DNA from: Bacteroidales bacterium UBA3808
GTDB lineage: Bacteria; Bacteroidota; Bacteroidia; Bacteroidales; Paludibacteraceae
DNA length: 60,195 bases
Reading direction: 5' to 3'
Assembly (NCBI GenBank): GCA_002369075.1
Contig: DFEG01000038.1
Location: 1 to 60,195, forward strand
The notes beneath the pieces are model-generated. The model was not told the DNA's origin. It was given only the letters and a program-made list of their open reading frames with translations, and ran no database searches. Each line of letters begins with the position of its first letter. Positions within the stretch are counted from its first letter, which is position 1. Made by a program: the position numbers and the translations under genes. Of the stretch, positions 58,791 to 60,195 are shown piece by piece.

Positions 58791-60195
58791 TGCAAACAAA
58801 GTATTTCGTATTGGCAGCGGCGATGATTTGCGCCGTGTCAATGAACGCGCAAACAGGCGTACAAACCAACTCTATGCCGGACACCTTACGGATGGACACA
58901 TCCATGTTCAAATTAGCCGAAGTGACGGTGGAGGCGCAGAATGTCATTCAGAAAGTAGACAAACAGGTTCTGCTCCCCAACAAGGAGCAACGCAAAGCCT
59001 CGCACGACGGCATGTCGCTGCTGCAGAACTTGCAGATTCCGCGTATCGTGGTGAACCCTGCGGACAACACCGTCAAGACCCTCGCTAACCAAGACGTGCA
59101 GTTGCGTATCAACGGCATCGAAGCAAGCAATTCCGAGGTCATGGCGATTAACCCGAAAGATGTCCTCCGCATCGAGTACCACGACCAGCCGGGTGTGCGC
59201 TTTAACGGAGCAGCGGCGGTCATCAACTACATCGTCCGTCACCGCGACACGGGCGGCAATCTGATGCTCAACGCGTCCAACGGCGTGACCATGCCCGGTT
59301 GGGGAGAGTACCATCTGTCGGGCAAAGTAAACTTTGGCAAATCGTCGTTCAGCCTCTTGACGCATTATTCGCCGCGTGACATCTACTGGACGCGCACGAA
59401 CGCCGAGACGTATTATTTTAGTACGGGCACGATTGAGAACCGCGAAGTGGGTGAACCAACACGTTTCAAGGGTAATCCTGTCAATCTCGGACTGACCTAT
59501 AATTGGACAAACGGCGAGAAAAACATGCTCCAGATTGCCTTGCGCGATAACATGCTATTTATGCCGCACTCGAAGACCAACCGCGATTCGTATCTGTATC
59601 AGGGCACGAACAGTTTTGCCATCCACGACCACGAGAGCACCCAATCCATTTCACCCTCATTGGACATCTATTACCAGCACAACCTGCCGAACAACAACCA
59701 CTTGTATTTCGACCTTGTGGGTACGTATATCAATAGTAGCAACGACCGCCGTTTTGAGCAGTTGCCTCTTGGTGAGACGGTTGCCGACACAACAGATGTA
59801 ACCTCTCGCGTCAGAGGCAACAAATACTCACTCATCGGCGAAGTTATCTACGAGAAAGAATGGGAGAACATCGCCCTGACGGTCGGCGTACGCCACAACC
59901 AGCAATGGATGGAAAACCTGTATGAAACGGCTAATTATACGAATGAAACTAATTCGGTTAATTCGCTCAATTCGCCGTCCACAAAGGTTTCTATGATGAC
60001 CGCAGAGACCTACGCTTTTGCGGAAGTGCAGCAACGCGTCAAGCAGTTTTCGTACGCCGTGGGTATCGGAGCCATGCACACATACATCGAGCAAGCCGGA
60101 CAGAAACAGTCGAACTGGATTGCCCGTCCGCAACTGACGCTGAGTTATGACTTCGGCAAGGGTGTGTTCTGGAAATACAAAGGTTATGTCTCCGG
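58790..60195 (+). CDS. TonB-dependent receptor-like outer-membrane protein (3' end outside window)
   Basis: The gene runs off the right edge. From the ATG at 58790 the product starts with a signal peptide (TKYFVLAAAMICAVSMNAQ), then a plug-like domain (FKLAEVTVEAQNVIQKVDKQ, DGMSLLQNLQIPRIVV, VQLRINGIEASNSEVMAINP, VLRIEYHDQPGVRF) and alternating aromatic strands of an outer-membrane barrel (YHLSGKVNFGKSSFSLL, NPVNLGLTYNWTNG). It has no carboxypeptidase-like domain in front, so it resembles the outer-membrane beta-barrel family close to TonB-dependent receptors. An extracellular loop (TNETNSVNSLNSPS) is encoded by a repeat (59950-59976). The substrate is unknown. Confidence 0.85.
   Translation, partial: MQTKYFVLAAAMICAVSMNAQTGVQTNSMPDTLRMDTSMFKLAEVTVEAQNVIQKVDKQVLLPNKEQRKASHDGMSLLQNLQIPRIVVNPADNTVKTLANQDVQLRINGIEASNSEVMAINPKDVLRIEYHDQPGVRFNGAAAVINYIVRHRDTGGNLMLNASNGVTMPGWGEYHLSGKVNFGKSSFSLLTHYSPRDIYWTRTNAETYYFSTGTIENREVGEPTRFKGNPVNLGLTYNWTNGEKNMLQIALRDNMLFMPHSKTNRDSYLYQGTNSFAIHDHESTQSISPSLDIYYQHNLPNNNHLYFDLVGTYINSSNDRRFEQLPLGETVADTTDVTSRVRGNKYSLIGEVIYEKEWENIALTVGVRHNQQWMENLYETANYTNETNSVNSLNSPSTKVSMMTAETYAFAEVQQRVKQFSYAVGIGAMHTYIEQAGQKQSNWIARPQLTLSYDFGKGVFWKYKGYVS

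Overview
The window looks like chromosomal DNA of an uncultured Bacteroidales bacterium (Bacteroidota). The promoters have the Bacteroidota form (TTTG, about 20 bp, then TAnnTTTG), ribosome binding sites are mostly absent, and several genes belong to lineage-typical families: a DUF5723/OmpA porin-like protein with thrombospondin type 3 repeats, a DUF5686 protein with a carboxypeptidase-like N-terminal domain, GH97, a RhuM-Fic protein, and small lipoproteins. I cannot assign a family or genus from sequence alone. Most of the window is moderately GC-rich, but about 7.77-9.6 kb and 52.6-58.3 kb are clearly AT-rich and look acquired.

Layout. 1-6.2 kb: a partial SDR oxidoreductase and an outer-membrane-type protein on the minus strand, then a compact plus-strand group nadE-murB-murA (NAD and peptidoglycan precursor synthesis). 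6.2-10.9 kb: an accessory block with a RhuM-Fic protein, a small unknown protein, a DUF262/DUF1524 nuclease-like protein, a J-domain protein and a HIRAN protein. 10.9-16.4 kb: dsbD, a TonB C-terminal domain protein, rlmB, an RluA-type pseudouridine synthase, a secreted PL1 pectate lyase and rubredoxin. 16.4-27.2 kb, mainly minus strand: rsmG, a YebC-family protein, the DUF5723/OmpA protein with its partner lipoprotein, a RecD-like helicase, a secreted subtilase and rlmD; an SRP RNA gene sits between the helicase and the subtilase on the plus strand. 27.3-45 kb, plus strand: a GH97 lipoprotein, a giant 3203-residue secreted protein built from about 30 cadherin-like beta-sandwich repeats, a GT4 glycosyltransferase, a DUF5686 outer-membrane protein, a beta-barrel protein and a small DMT-type transporter. 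44.9-50.3 kb, minus strand: an operon-like run of lipoprotein, DAHP synthase/chorismate mutase, GtrA, GT2, a GT39-like membrane protein and UDP-galactopyranose mutase, which suggests galactofuranose-containing surface glycan. 50.5-50.7 kb: tRNA-His plus a decayed partial copy. 50.8-58.0 kb: a TPR/HTH regulator, then an AT-rich island with a secreted trypsin-like protease, small unknown proteins, a large nested inverted-repeat element, a PIN-domain protein and a three-gene DUF3791/DUF3990 toxin-antitoxin-like operon. 58.3-60.2 kb: a small lipoprotein and a partial TonB-dependent receptor-like protein.

The most unusual signals are not genes. (1) Short degenerate tandem arrays of 7-bp period recur in intergenic gaps and, in frame, in protein linkers throughout the window. 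A second class with an exact 11-bp period occurs four times with unrelated units. (2) One 7-bp array lies where the start codon of the DAHP synthase gene should be, leaving no ATG, GTG or TTG before conserved sequence. (3) A roughly 165-nt element at 55.73-55.89 kb can fold into a long nested hairpin and has a second, mutually exclusive pairing. (4) tRNA-His has two mismatched acceptor pairs and its 3' 21 bp are repeated 130 bp downstream. (5) Many promoters share an extended spacer with an A-tract.
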